Shown here: positions 1 through 12,300 of the stretch, piece after piece
How positions within the stretch are numbered: position 1 is the stretch's first letter
Layout of the letters: each line of letters starts with the position of its first letter
DNA from: Brachionus plicatilis
Lineage: Eukaryota > Rotifera > Eurotatoria > Ploima > Brachionidae
Assembly: GCA_010279815.1 (NCBI GenBank)
Contig: QEOQ01000508.1
Coordinates: forward strand, 1,449,129-1,513,128
Reading direction: 5' to 3'
Length of the DNA stretch: 64,000 bases
Position numbers and translations under genes: made by a program
Notes under the pieces: model-generated
Database searches by the model: none
Seen by the model: only the letters and a program-made list of their open reading frames with translations
What the model was told of the DNA's origin: nothing

Positions 1-1
1 G

Positions 2-670
2 GCCTTAAAATGGAACCATAATCCGAAAAATTTGTTCGTCGAAATAACAGGCTACAAAATTTACATCAATGACGAATTGTGTGGAACCATGAAGTCTAGC
101 GACACCATAGCAGCCATAAATGGCATTCAAGAAGAAGGAGAATACAAAATTTATTTGAAGACATTTTTGAACCAAATGGAATCGGACAAATCAAATTGTG
201 TCATTACTCGGGTTAAAAAGAAACACAATAAAAATCAGACTTCTTCTAGTGTGAGCGATGAGGCCGAGGCTGAAAATGTAGCCAAAAGTGCCAATTTAAG
301 TAACATAAGTGGAATTAGTGACCGGGATGAGTCAATGGAAAAAAAGTTGAGCTGCATGGATCTTCCATTTCAGAACTGGCTCGATTCTAGTCGTTCATTT
401 TTGATTGATGAATCTAAAAATGACAGACTAAGAACAAAACCTCCCGTTAGTCCAAATCAGACTCAAGCAAAAACTAAGAAATTTATTGGAGTCAAAAGTG
501 AAAATGATTTGAGCCTTAAGTATTCGCTTAATGAGCCTATGCAATCAAATAGTTTTTCGTTACCAAAAGAATCTTTGGTTCGAAAATCGATTTCTTTTGA
601 TGAAGAATTTGAACTAGATGATAATTTAAACGAGCAAACTGAAAGAGAAAAATTTTCACAATTAATTTAA
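2..670 (+). CDS. C-terminal exon of a protein with a fibronectin III-like domain (5' partial)
   Basis: The frame is open from base 2 with no start codon, so this is the 3' end of a gene running in from the left; it ends at TAA 668-670. The first ~65 residues look like the second half of a fibronectin type III domain: an LKW strand, then GYKIYIND (the typical GYxVYVN strand), then GEYKIYLKTFL. The remaining ~150 residues are polar, Ser/Lys/Glu-rich and probably disordered, with several Ser-rich and RKSISFDEEFE-type stretches that could be phosphorylated. AATAAA motifs lie at 669-674 and 708-713 as candidate polyadenylation signals. I do not recognise the parent protein; several scaffold and receptor families end this way. 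The FN3 call is moderate. Confidence 0.6.
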   Translation, partial: ALKWNHNPKNLFVEITGYKIYINDELCGTMKSSDTIAAINGIQEEGEYKIYLKTFLNQMESDKSNCVITRVKKKHNKNQTSSSVSDEAEAENVAKSANLSNISGISDRDESMEKKLSCMDLPFQNWLDSSRSFLIDESKNDRLRTKPPVSPNQTQAKTKKFIGVKSENDLSLKYSLNEPMQSNSFSLPKESLVRKSISFDEEFELDDNLNEQTEREKFSQLI

Positions 671-3588
671 ATAAATTTAAAGAACTTTTTTCTGTATATT
701 TATTACGAATAAAAACTAATTTGTATTTTTTTTTTAAAAAAATTTTTTTAATAAATTTAAATAACTTTTTAATTTGTTGTTTTAAATTTTTTAAATAGAA
801 AGTGAAAAACTGGAATAGTATTAATTTGTTATATTTGATAATTTTTTGTAAAGTAATTTAATTAAATTGTAAATATTATAAGGTGGACAGTCCAAATTAA
901 AGATATTGATGCGATCGAATCGGTTCAAAGACGAGGGCTGTTAGTAATTTTCCCCACAAATTTAGTATTTGATAAGAAAAAATTAAGTAAATTCCCCACA
1001 AATATAATAAAACAATGATATTTAAAGAATAAAAACAATTTCTTTAGTAGACAAGTAATTTATTCAGTTTATATCAACTAAATATGAAATAATCAGAGTT
1101 GTTTACACGTCCCAAAAAAAGTCCAAGTTTTGACTTTAAAATTTTTTTAAAAAAAAAAAAGTCCGAGTCCAGAATTTATTTTTTAAATTTGCTAGATCAG
1201 ACTTCATATCAAAAAATTTACATACTCTTGGGTTGTCTAATGCAATAGATTTGCCAAATATCAGAATATTGTTGCAATTTTAGCATAAATTTCTTCTTCA
1301 GTATTCAAAATTTTAAAGCCTGGACTTGGACTTTTGAATGAAAAAAAAAAAATTAAAGTCTTTGGTTGGACTTTAGAAAAAAAAAATCAAAAAAATGTGT
1401 CGAGAATGAGAGGCCAGCCAAAACTCAAAGATTAGACGTACAAGAATTGTCAAATGAGAAAATATGCTGGAAATGTAATGCGTCCATGAAAAAGAAAAAA
1501 GGTTATTTGTCTTCTAAAGAAATTGTTTTTATTCTTTAAATATAATTGTTTTATTATATTTGTTTGGAATTTACTAAATTTTTTCTTATCAAATATTAAG
1601 GGTCAAAGACGAGCCACAAAGCTTTTTTCCTTTTAAGATTATTTCTATGAGTTTTACATTATTCACTAATAGACAGTAAATAATTAGGCATAAAAGTGTT
1701 AGCTGAAAACACAATGATTAATCATTCAGATGACGTTTTTAAAATTTTTTAATAATTTGGTATTAATATCTATTAAATTTTAAATTAGTAGTCGTTTATT
1801 GGATTATTTCATTATTGCTAAAATCTTCAGCGTTATTTTTAGAAGGGTTAATATTTAAATTAACTGAAAAAAGTTATTTATTTAAACTTAAATTATCTAA
1901 ATTTAGATTGATATCTGTTTAGAAAAACATTATAATTATAAAATATTTCGTTTTAAAGTATTTAGAAAAATATATTTCATCTTCAAATTCAACTAGTTTA
2001 CGGGCACGGGTAAAAAGAAACCTGACTGCTTGATTTTTTTTGCTAAGATTCCCTAGTTTTGAAATGAAATGTAATCTTTAATATTACATTATCAAAATGT
2101 CAAAGAATCAAAAAAATTTAATATATTTATCTAACTGAAGTTTGTTATTTGGGCCATCTTAATTTTAAGTTAATTCTCGTAAAATAACCTTTTTTTTTAA
2201 TTTTTGTAAAATTTCAAAAATTTACCTAAAATGCAAAGTAATACTGTAATTCAGCAGAAAAAGCATGTTAAAAAAATTAAGCTAAAAACTTTATCTCAAA
2301 CTTGATGAATATCCCTAAAATAATAGTAAAAAAAAAAAATTATTTTATATTCACTTAAACTTTGTCTTATTTATTCCATTTTATTTTTTTACCTTTTCTT
2401 TTATATCACCTTTAAGGCGTTCATTGAATAAATGAATATAAATAAATAAATATAATAACCTGTTATACCAATTTGTTAAAAAATTTACTTTACTTTTAAT
2501 TTAAGGTGCTAAACCCTGAAATAAATAAAAAACAATTTACAAAAAAACTAACCTAATGTTAATGGTTAAAATAGTTTCCTTTATTTGTTATTTTGATCTT
2601 CATTCTGAAAAAAAAATGTATTTATAAATTAATTCTTTCCTACTTTTAATATATCAATTTGATATTTATCTTAATTCTTGATTAGCGTTGTTTAATTGAT
2701 TCCTTTTTTTATATAAATTTAATACATTATTTTATATTTTCCTCTTATTCGAATACTCCCAAAAACAAAATGAAAGTTTAACTAGGCCCTGCTTTTGATT
2801 TGTGGTGTTCGCTGTTATTTTAAAAAAATAAATCTTAAGTAATAAATTTTAAAAAAGAAAACAAATTTTTTCGAATTAAAATTTAGGAATTATTGTCTTA
2901 AATTAATGTAATTGAAAGATGATAAAGTTTCATTCATTTAAGCCTTGATATTCAATATACAGTAGCGCTACGCCACGTGGATTTTACGTATATTTACGTC
3001 AAATTACGTTAATTTACGTAATTTGATTTACAAAAATTTGTTCTTAAATTTTGATAATTTTGTTTAATCTTATAGAAAAATATCGCTTAGTCTAAACATT
3101 TAATTAATAAAAATTTTTTTTTTGATTCAATTTTCTTTGAAAAAATTTATTTCCAATTTTCAGTTAAAAAAGAACAATTTTTTTAATAAAGCAATTATTA
3201 TAGTTCTTTGGTTCATATGTTGCCGAATTTTTTAAAAATTTATATAATTATCTATAATTTAAAATTATTTTTCTTTGTTGAGAGCGTTTAGAGTATAAGA
3301 AGAAAAATGTACTTAGACTGGAAACTGTTTATTAAGTAATAATTTTAAAAAAAAATAAATAAACGAAAATAAAAACATTCTATTGAAATTTTTTAAAGTC
3401 GATATTTTTCAATGAAAAGTCTAAAATAACAAAAAAGTTCATATTTCAAATAATAACTATATTATGAAATAGATTAGATCAAAATTTTGAATTTAATTAA
3501 AGTTTAGAACCCGAGAATAAGAAAAGAAAAACAATCTATTGCATAAATGATTGAAATAACTAAAAATTGAATAACTAAAAAAAAAAAA
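671..3588. other. intergenic, AT-rich, with one palindromic element
   Basis: No convincing exon seen on either strand. It holds an inverted-repeat element at about 925-1613 and a patch rich in GGACTT-type words at 1110-1390. The stretch 2950-3020 has repeated TTTACGT words like those in the palindrome at 7208-7696. The 3' end of vigilin transcription lies near 3589. Confidence 0.5.
963..1598. mobile_element. inverted-repeat (MITE/foldback-like) element
   Basis: Bases 963-1058 and 1503-1598 are near-identical reverse complements (shared core AAACAATTATATTTAAAG-like and TTTGATAAGAAAAAAT). No ORF lies between them. The 11-mer TCAAAGACGAG occurs in direct orientation at 925-935 and 1603-1613, flanking both arms, and could be a target-site duplication, but the left copy is separated from its arm by about 27 unpaired bases, so exact ends are uncertain. 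Confidence 0.6.
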
Positions 3589-6500
3589 CTATTTCTTTAG
3601 ACCCCACATTGACTTCTGGCCGTTTTGACCATTTGTAACAGATGTACTTATAGTGGGAAAATCTTCCATGTTGTTCGTGTCTGGCACTTGTTCCCATGGA
3701 GCACCTTTTACCACAAAACCTTGTGAATTTTCAACTGAACCATTGAAATTTTCGCTTCGATTTGATGGATGAATGTACTGCTGTCTCTCGGTCAAGTCCT
3801 GCAAGTACTCTTCTTCCAAATTTTTTAGGTGATCACATGCATCCTCTATTTGGTCCATGTCTTTACCTTTCACTATAACAATATCAGTGTTTCGCTGAAA
3901 TTTAATTTCAACTTTAAATTTATCAGTCAATCTGGCCAAAGCTTTGCCTTGCGAGCCAATTATTCTCGAGTGAACCCGCTGGTCAATTTCAATTTCTTGG
4001 CTTTGTTTTGATTCCTCATCCTCAATCTTTTGTCGAATAAATTTCTCACAATCTTCAACATTTTTTTGAACACCGATTATTTTTATCTTGTCATTTTCGC
4101 CTTTCTGGCCAAAGTAAATCTTGACCTGGAACTTTTTCTGCAGTTTTTCGCACTCAGCTCCACTTCGACCCCTCAGCTGAGGAATTATCTCTCCCTTGAC
4201 ATTTGTTATTTCAACCGTGTAATTTTTTAGCTCCAAATCGGCCAATTTTTCGCTCAAAGCAACCTTGACCTGTTCCAAATTTTCCCGAACACCAAGTAAA
4301 ACAACAAAGTCAGCATTCTCTTCTCTCTTTGGCACATTTATCTGAACATTGTAGTCATTGATTAGTTTTCTTAGAACTTCTGCTTTGTCGGCCAACAGCT
4401 CCTTGTGAAATTTGGCGGGAAAAGTAAAATTTTCCTCCATGGGAATCAAGTCCAGCAGAGCTTGTTTGGCGTTTTCACAGTTTTCTTTCAGACCACTGAT
4501 AGTGAACACGTCTTGTCTTGGATCATGCTCTTCGCTATTTTCGGCCGGACGAGCCGGAAATTGAATGTTCACCTTGAAATCACTGCTGATACGATTTGTG
4601 TTCATTCCTTTGGCACCAATGACAGCTGGATGATGCTTGCGTTCAATGCTAACTTCAATTGTAACTTGATTTTCCATTTCGTTGACAAATTCTTGAATTT
4701 GTTTGATTGCGGAGGCGACCGCATCACGTGGCCCTTTGACCGTAACTTGGGAAGACAATTTATCCTGTGGAAAGTTGATTCTCACATTGCAATTTTCATC
4801 ACTGATTTTTTTTTTGAGCTCGCCTCTCTTGGCAAAGAAAAATTTGTGCCACTTGGCATCCACACTTATCTCTTGGGTAACCTCTTCTTCCAAAGCTTTT
4901 ATTTCTTTTTCAAGTTCGACGCGAGCCTTCTGAACATTTTCTTTTTTGCCAATGATTGTTATCAAATCGCCTCCCTCTGCGCTCTGAGCTTCGGGAAAGA
5001 TAATTCTCACATTGAATGTTTCTCTGTAATAATTAGCTCTCGAGCCGTTTTTGCCAACCAAAAATCGGTGATATTCGGACTTGGCCGGAATTTCTTCCGA
5101 ATAGGACAAGTCATTTTTTTGCTCAGCAAGCTTTAGCAGTTCTTGTTTGGCCTTTTTGAGCTCTTCGATAGGACCTCTGAGAGTTATTTTGTCACAAGGA
5201 GGTGATTCGGGCGGAATGTTTATGATGACACCTCCACAGTCTTGTCGAATTTGCTTGATTATGCCACCTCCTTTTCCAATCAAAGCTGAATGAAATTGGT
5301 GCGGTATTTCAACAAAATCTTCTTTGATGTTTATCAGTTCTCTGACTTTTTCCTCAATTAGGCGACGAGCTTTCTGTACATTGTCTCTCTTGCCGGTCAT
5401 TACAATTGCATTGGAATCAGAATTTTCACCTGGTACGTCAATCCGAGTGTGGGTGTCATCGCGAACTTTTCGTATAAACGCTCCATGTTTACCAATTATC
5501 ATTCTGTGGAATTCTTTGACTATTTGCATTTCTTCCTGATAATTGCTTTCTTGCATTTCTTTGAGCAATTGTTGCATATGTTTAAAGCATTTTTCCACGT
5601 CGTTTTTGTTTCCTTTTTAAATAAATTTAAAATAATTTGAAATAATTTTTCGTTTTTTTTATTCAGTAAAAATACTACCGTAAACGCTTGCAGACTACTC
5701 CAGGGCTAAACCTCATTTTCCGGATTTATTCCACTGGAATAGTTCCCATCGACACCATGTTAAAACATTTTTTTTTAATTTTATGGAATTGTGATAGATT
5801 TTTTGATTTATTCTAAGATTANNNNNNNNNNNNNNNNNNNNNNNNNNNNNNNNNNNNNNNNNNNNNNNNNNNNNNNNNNNNNNNNNNNNNNNNNNNNNNN
5901 NNNNNNNNNNNNNNNNNNNNNAATTAAAAAAAATGTTTTAACATGGTGTCGATGGGAACTATTCCAGTGGAATAAATCCGGAAAATGAGGTTTAGCCCTG
6001 GAGTAGTCTGCAAGCGTTTACGGTATAACTAATTTTTAAAATTTAAGATTTTTTTTCTTCATTGTTCAATGGATTCATAAAAATAAAAAGCGATTAAAAT
6101 TAGTTCAATGATATTCTTTTTTTTTAATACATTTTGACATTCTTTGACTTTTTGATATTTTTAAATGATCAATTTTTAAATGTTGTAATTGATAAACATT
6201 ATAAAATAACATCAAGTAAAAATTTACAGAAAAGGGGTTCAGAAATTTCCTCTCATTTGCTGAATAGCTTAAATTTTCTCTCTTTAAAAGTTTATCTCCC
6301 AAAAAATTTTTAATTTTAGAATAATTTACAGGAATTTTTTTTTATTATTTTCTTTCTGGTTTTAATCAATTTACATAAAATATTAAATAATTTTTTTTTT
6401 GCTGAGGTTTAATTCAAGAAAATAATTTTTATTTATTTAAAAACCGGTAGCGATGCTAAGTATTGTATTATCAAAATCACTACTCACTTAACTAAAAAAA

Positions 6501-9340
6501 TTCGAACAATTAAATAATTTTCTTTGAAATTTTAAATCAAATGACGTCCTCTAGTTTGACCGAAAATATTAATAATATACCTCAGGGCTTTGATTATTTA
6601 TATAATCTCTAGGATAATTTTTCAATTGTGATTATACTCAAATATGAGCAATAAGAAACCACAGCTGAGTGTGCTACAAATTTTCAAAGAAATATTATTA
6701 AATTATTTATTTATCTGTAGTTCTTTTAGATTTAAAAAATCAGAAATAAATTAAAAAGTAAAATATTTAGTGAGTGCTTTTAAATGAAGTCAAGACTGAC
6801 TTAGAAGATAAAAGATGCTAAAAAATGTTAGGTAATGGACTATTGCATTATGCATTGGTAATGGACTAAACAGATCAATGCATTTGAAACAGAAAGACAG
6901 ATAAAGAAAGATACCATGGAGTGATCTACCCTAAAAATTTTAGATAGAAAAATGAACACATTGCATCATTATTTATTTGTAAATCTGTATCGAGCTTTAC
7001 AGCTCCTTCAGAAGCTTCATAAGCTTCAAAAGATGATAATAAACCACAAAAACCGAGGCAACTTTTTTACGCAGTTAATTATGATCTAAAACTTTGTTAA
7101 GCACTTAAATTAGCACTCAATGAAAAATAAAATTTTTCTCTTAAATTTTATAAATTAAAAAAAATATATATATATATAAAAAACCATATTTCTAATTTAG
7201 TGCTTTTAAAAAAGTTCCAGAGAATCGGATAAATTACGTAATTTTACATTATTTTTAGTAAGCTTACGTGAATATTAGTTGTTAAGAACATGTAATTTTC
7301 AAAAATTACGTTAGCTTACATTAAAAAACGTAAAATTTAGTAAAATTATTCCAAAATGCTTACGACCAAAAAAATTAGGTTTTTGGTAAGAAATAAATAA
7401 AAATTTACTGTTTTTCCAAAATTTTGAAAAAATTAAAAAAGCTCAAAATAGCGTACTGTTTAAAAAAATTTTTTTTTTCAAAATTTTGGAAAAACAGTAA
7501 AGTTTTATTTATTTCTTACCAAAAACCTAATTTTTTTTGGCCGCCAGCATTTTGGAAAAATTTTACTAAATTTTACGTTTTTTAGTGTAAGCTTACGTAA
7601 TTTTACGTAAAATTACATGTTAAAACTAATATTCACGTAAGCTTACTAAAAAAATGTAAAATTACGTAATTTACCCGATTCCCTGGACTTTTTATAAATC
7701 ATTGAATCAGAACCCTAGAAAAAAAATCAACTAAATTTACCTCTAATGGTGATGATATCCGATTTTTCCTGCAGAGATGGAATACTTATTTGTACGTCAT
7801 TAAATTTAGCTCGTACTTCATTCAAATTCTTGCCATTTTTTCCAATTAAACTTGAATGATACTTCTGCTCGATGATGATGTCTTTGGACCTTTCGTTTTC
7901 CATTCTAGCAACCAGATCTTGCAGTTCCCTTTTGGCTTTGACCACGTTTTCAGGCGATCCTTCGATGCGCACAATGTTCGAGCTGGAGTTCTCGGGCGGC
8001 AACCGGACCACCACATCGTGCTCCTTGTTCAGTCTGGCCACCAAGTTCTCGGTTTTCTTGGAGCCGACCAATTGCGGATAGAACTTGGCATCCACGGCCA
8101 GCTCTTCAGAGAGCAGTATTTTCTTCAAGCCAATGGTGATGTTCTCGAGAGTTTCTTTGACTTTTTCCACCTCATTGGGCGGACCCTCCACCGTGATCTT
8201 GTCGTCAGTCTCAAACTTAACATGGGTGCTGGGGTAGTCGGCAGTAATTTTGGATATGTTGGAGCCCTTCTCGCCAATCATGTGTCTGTGCAGCCACGAC
8301 GGAACATCTATTTTAACAGTCCTCACAGAATTCGATTTGGCAATTACCTGGGTGAGGGCAGCGCCAAGCTTGGCCTCTTCTCCATACAAATAAATGGTCT
8401 CGCTGTCCGACTCAAGCTTGGGCACTTGCACATAAACATCGTGGTCCTTGAATATGTCCTGGACAACAGAGCCATTTTTTCCGATGATTAGCTTGTGCTG
8501 CGACTTGGTAATTTCAATGGCCAGTTTGGTCACATTTTGCTGAGATTTGGCAGCGTAGATGCGGTTTATTTCGGCCACGGCCGCATCCACTTTTTCCCTG
8601 TCGCCAGAGACCGCAATTTCGTCTTTTTCAATTTGAGGAGGTGGAATGTTGATCTTGGCACCAGTGCGGTTTGAAATGTCATTGGCAATTTCGTTGTTGA
8701 AGCCCCTGATCCACGGATGGTACACTTTTGGTATGGAAAGTCGTTCAAAGCCAGTCTTTGACTGCTCCTCACAGATGAGGTTTATTTCGTGGATGGCCAG
8801 CTGAATTCCTTCTTTAGGACCGGTTATGGTGACCATGTCCGAGTTGGAGTCCGATCTGGGTATTTGAATTTTGGTGCACGTCTTTTCCTGGAGCTTGTTC
8901 AAAATGGACCCGTTCTTGCCAATCAGAAACTTGTGCTGGTCCTTGGACACCTTGATCTTGTGGTCCCTCTCGGCCTGCAGCTCGGCCACAATGACCCTTT
9001 TGGCCTCGGCAACCTTTTCCTCCGGACCAGAGATGACCACGTGCAGTGACTGGTCCTTGGAGCCACACATTTCCACCTTTACACCAAACTTGCCCGCGAT
9101 TTCCTCGCACTTTTTGTTGGCATCAAAGCCAAACGACTTGGGGTCTTTGTGCTTTCGCTCGCCATAAGGCACGTGGATTGTCTGCGTGGTGTTCAGGTGG
9201 CGCTTGATCGCCAGTTTGTTCTCCTGGGTGTTCCACACGGAGTTGGAGCTGAAGGCCACGCCGTTGCTTGGAAGCGATGGAAAAACAGTGTCGTAGTTGT
9301 TCACCTCGTCCACTTTGAAGTTATCTATTTCGACGCTCAT
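3589..9340 (-). CDS. HDLBP: Vigilin (multi-KH-domain RNA-binding protein)
   Basis: Two exons, 9340-7741 and 5612-3589, join in phase (split Gly codon; donor GTAAAT, acceptor AAAAAG) to give 1207 aa, against 1268 in human vigilin. The N-terminus MSVEIDNF is followed by a DTVFPSLP motif like vigilin's DAFPPLP, then KH domains back to back. GXXG loops are visible as LIGKNGS, IIGKNGS, MIGEKGS, LIGKNGK, IIGKHGA, LIGKGGG, LVGKNGS, IGAKGMN and IIGSQGK; one domain has a degenerate loop (FAKRGE), as in human. The C-terminus keeps the family tail GFVVKGAPWEQVP and ends WGLKK. Vigilin is a cytoplasmic and ER-associated RNA-binding protein linked to translation and to heterochromatin in flies (Dp1). The exon join reproduces the human order IRGxKNxVEKC exactly. 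Exon 1 is clearly richer in G+C than exon 2. The 2128-base intron carries two palindromes and an assembly gap. Confidence 0.95.
5676..6025. repeat. inverted repeat around a 100-N assembly gap (vigilin intron)
   Basis: Arms 5676-5780 and 5922-6025 are almost perfect reverse complements (CCGTAAACGCTTGCAGACT / AGTCTGCAAGCGTTTACGG at the outer ends). The space between them includes exactly 100 Ns at 5822-5921, a standard gap of unknown size. The arms resemble terminal inverted repeats of a palindromic transposon. The gap sits on one side of the loop, so the element's centre is missing from the assembly. Confidence 0.85.
7208..7696. mobile_element. long palindromic MITE-like element in the vigilin intron
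   Basis: Arms of about 225 bases (7208-7435 and 7470-7696) pair along nearly their full length with a short loop. Outer ends read GTTCCAGAGAATCGG and its imperfect complement CCGATTCCCTGGAC. The arms are full of TTACGTAA and AAGCTTACGT words. There is no ORF. It ends about 45 bases from the vigilin exon 1 donor. Confidence 0.75.
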
Positions 9341-12300
9341 TGTCAGGGCTAAAGGTTCCGTTAAACAAACTCGGTCCAGTTGATTTTTGTTTTGTGAAAA
9401 TTCAGTTTGGCTATTTAAACCTGGTTTGAATTTTTACTTCAAATCTAAAAAAACGTGATGATGTGTTAGAGAAAATAGAAAAAAAAATAGGTAAATTTGC
9501 TTGTCGAAAACAACCTAATAAAAAACTCTTGGATTTTTTTTATATTGTCGAAAATTCAACTACGTGTAGTTTTTTCTTTATATAGCTAGCAAGTCAAGGA
9601 CAAAGATTGCAACACGCAAACAATTTAGAATATTTATTTTTCTTAATTTTTTTTTTTATTTTATTTTTTTGGGGGAAAGCGCATTTTGAAATTTTTTATG
9701 AATCGCTTATCGAGATAGACTTAATATAAGATAGTTGAATTATATGTTTTTTTTTTTTTTTTTTTTTTTTTTTGTTGGTTTTCTTTTTGTTCAGTTTGCA
9801 TTTGCAGCTTTGGAGTGAGTATGAACAAAAATGTAGTCTTTGTCTTAATTTGAGTCGGAGTGAGAATTTTATTTTGGATTTTTTTTCTCCTCTTAAGTAT
9901 TTACATGCAACGAAATCAATTTTATATCTTGAAAAAAAAAAATTCTATTTTTATCAATTTTAAATAAATAAAATTCCCATCTAACATTTTGTAAATAAAA
10001 TATTTTTTGTTTACAAATTTTTTCTTTAATTTGACCATGATTTTAAGAAAAAATCCTCATCTAATTTACCCCTTGCAGTATTTCCTAATACTCTCTAGTT
10101 TTTTATTTTTAAAAAATATCCTAAATTGAAAATATTGAACTGTAATTTCATTCGAATTTTATTTTTGATTTTTTAAGCTTTCAAAGAACCAAAAGCATTT
10201 GTTAAGTTTTAATTGTTTCGAATATTTAAAAGTGCTATGCTGCTCTTTGGAAAGCTCTTATTTTAGTCTCTTAAACTGATTTGATTTTGTTGAAATAAAA
10301 TTTAAAACTTGCTGTAAGAAAAAAATAGCTGGTCTTTCCATTGCTTAACTAAAAAAATATCAGATAAAGTAATAATAATAAATTTATCAAATTATTTTAT
10401 CTGATAAAATTTTTAAAAGCTTGTCAGAGTAACTCGAAATGATAAAATTTTGATTTTGAGGCTAATTTTCCATTAGTTTTTATTAAATAAAAAAGTCTCA
10501 AAAATAAAAATAAAATAAATCACTTTAAATGATAATCGTTTTAATTGATCCTTTTCAAATTTCAAAGTTCTGATAGAATCGAATAGATCTAGATCGGTCA
10601 TGAAAATTACAATTCCAACGAGATTCTCCCAATGCTAAAAATCTACATATATATTTTTTTAATTATGAAAAAAAAGGCGACAAAAAAACTGATTTAATCG
10701 ACTTTTAATTTATTTGACTCAAGTAAAATAAAAAAGAACTCTATAATTTTTACACATACTTTAGATATTAATTTTTAAAAAATGTTAAAAAAAATAATTA
10801 AAACAAAAATAAAACCAAATGAATCTTATTTAAAAATTAATCTTTTTTAAAACAAATTTAATTCAAAAGATATTTATTTTCTTAAACAATTTAATAAAAT
10901 TATTTAAGCAAGAAGTCTACGATTGCATTTAAATTAATTTTTTATTAAATTTTGTTAATAAAAGAAAGTGTTTGAATCAGCTAAGTTATTTGATTTTATA
11001 TTGGTTTTTAAGTAGTTGAAAAAAAAAATTCTGAGCGCATTCCAAAAGCTAGATTTCCTAATATGAAAAAAATTGAATAATTAATTGGAAATAACATTTT
11101 TTTTTTTAAATATTTTAAATTTATTTTTATCCACTTTTTAATGTCTTTTTAATTCTTAAATTAAATTTTTTTATTTATAGTCCTTTTGGTTTTATTGAAA
11201 AAAATAAATAATAATATCCAACCTTAAAGTAAAATCAATCTTTACTTTTATAATCAAATTTTAATTAAAAAATAAAAATTGATTTATTCGAGATTTTTGT
11301 TTTTTTTTGTTGAACTTAGACTAGAAAAGCTTCTAAAATTTCATATTTTAAAAATATTTAATGGGGCATAAAAATAGCTGACAAATCAAATATTTAAATT
11401 AGACCAGCTTAAAAAAAAGATCAAGATAAATTTTTTAAATAAGATATTTTAATCTTAAGCTTATAAAATTCAACTGAGCGTATCACTTTTTAGATGCCGT
11501 TTAATAAGTTCAATTTATTCAATGAACGTTCTTCTTCTAGGTAAATTTAACTAATTTAAAATCTTAGACAAATTTTAGCTTATTTTTTGAAATAATATTA
11601 CTTATTGTACTCGTTTAACCAATTTAAATAGATAAACGTGATGAAATAAATAGCTTTTTTAAATTAGTTTTTAATTCTAAACGAAATAATCATTTATTTA
11701 CGCTTTGAAAAATGAATTTTAATTTAAAGTAAAGATACAACACTTTAATTTGCTTTCCGAAATGTCATTATAAGCGTAAAACAAATTTTAAATTAAAAGC
11801 TAACAAGGCTAGATAGCTTGAGATTAATAAAACTTCAATACAATTCTTATCATTTTTCTAGCATAAACAAACAAATTTAACCTATATTTTTGAATTTCAT
11901 ATCTAGCTCATTACGAGTGATAGATACTGCAATTATTCATACAAGCCTCAGTTTATCGAGCTAATATTTGAGAGTTTTCGAGTTTATTTAGTAGATACAT
12001 TTAGAACGTGATTAGACGATTATCAGTGACCTGATCTTTATTTTCACATACAAAAAATTATTTTACCTATCTGTAGATTTATTTTTCAAGCACTGATAAG
12101 CACTTGTTCGCCATTCATCACTATATTGCTTCAAACACACAGTAATTGGATCTAAACATTCAAATATTGAAAGAATATAATTTTCCATTATTTTATTGAA
12201 AAATTTTTAAAAATTTATTAGAAAAAAAATAAATTTGACCGCGATCGTGAACAAAATATTAGACTTTTTTAACGCTTAAAATTTTAACCTAATATATTTC

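Noticed and set aside
4405..5136. 243-codon plus-strand frame opposite vigilin exon 2
   Set aside because: Shadow of the KH-encoding strand; composition is that of complemented codons.
7856..8491. 211-codon open frame on the plus strand opposite vigilin exon 1
   Set aside because: It is antisense to conserved KH domains in a GC-richer exon; length follows from codon bias of the real gene, and the peptide shows no family features.
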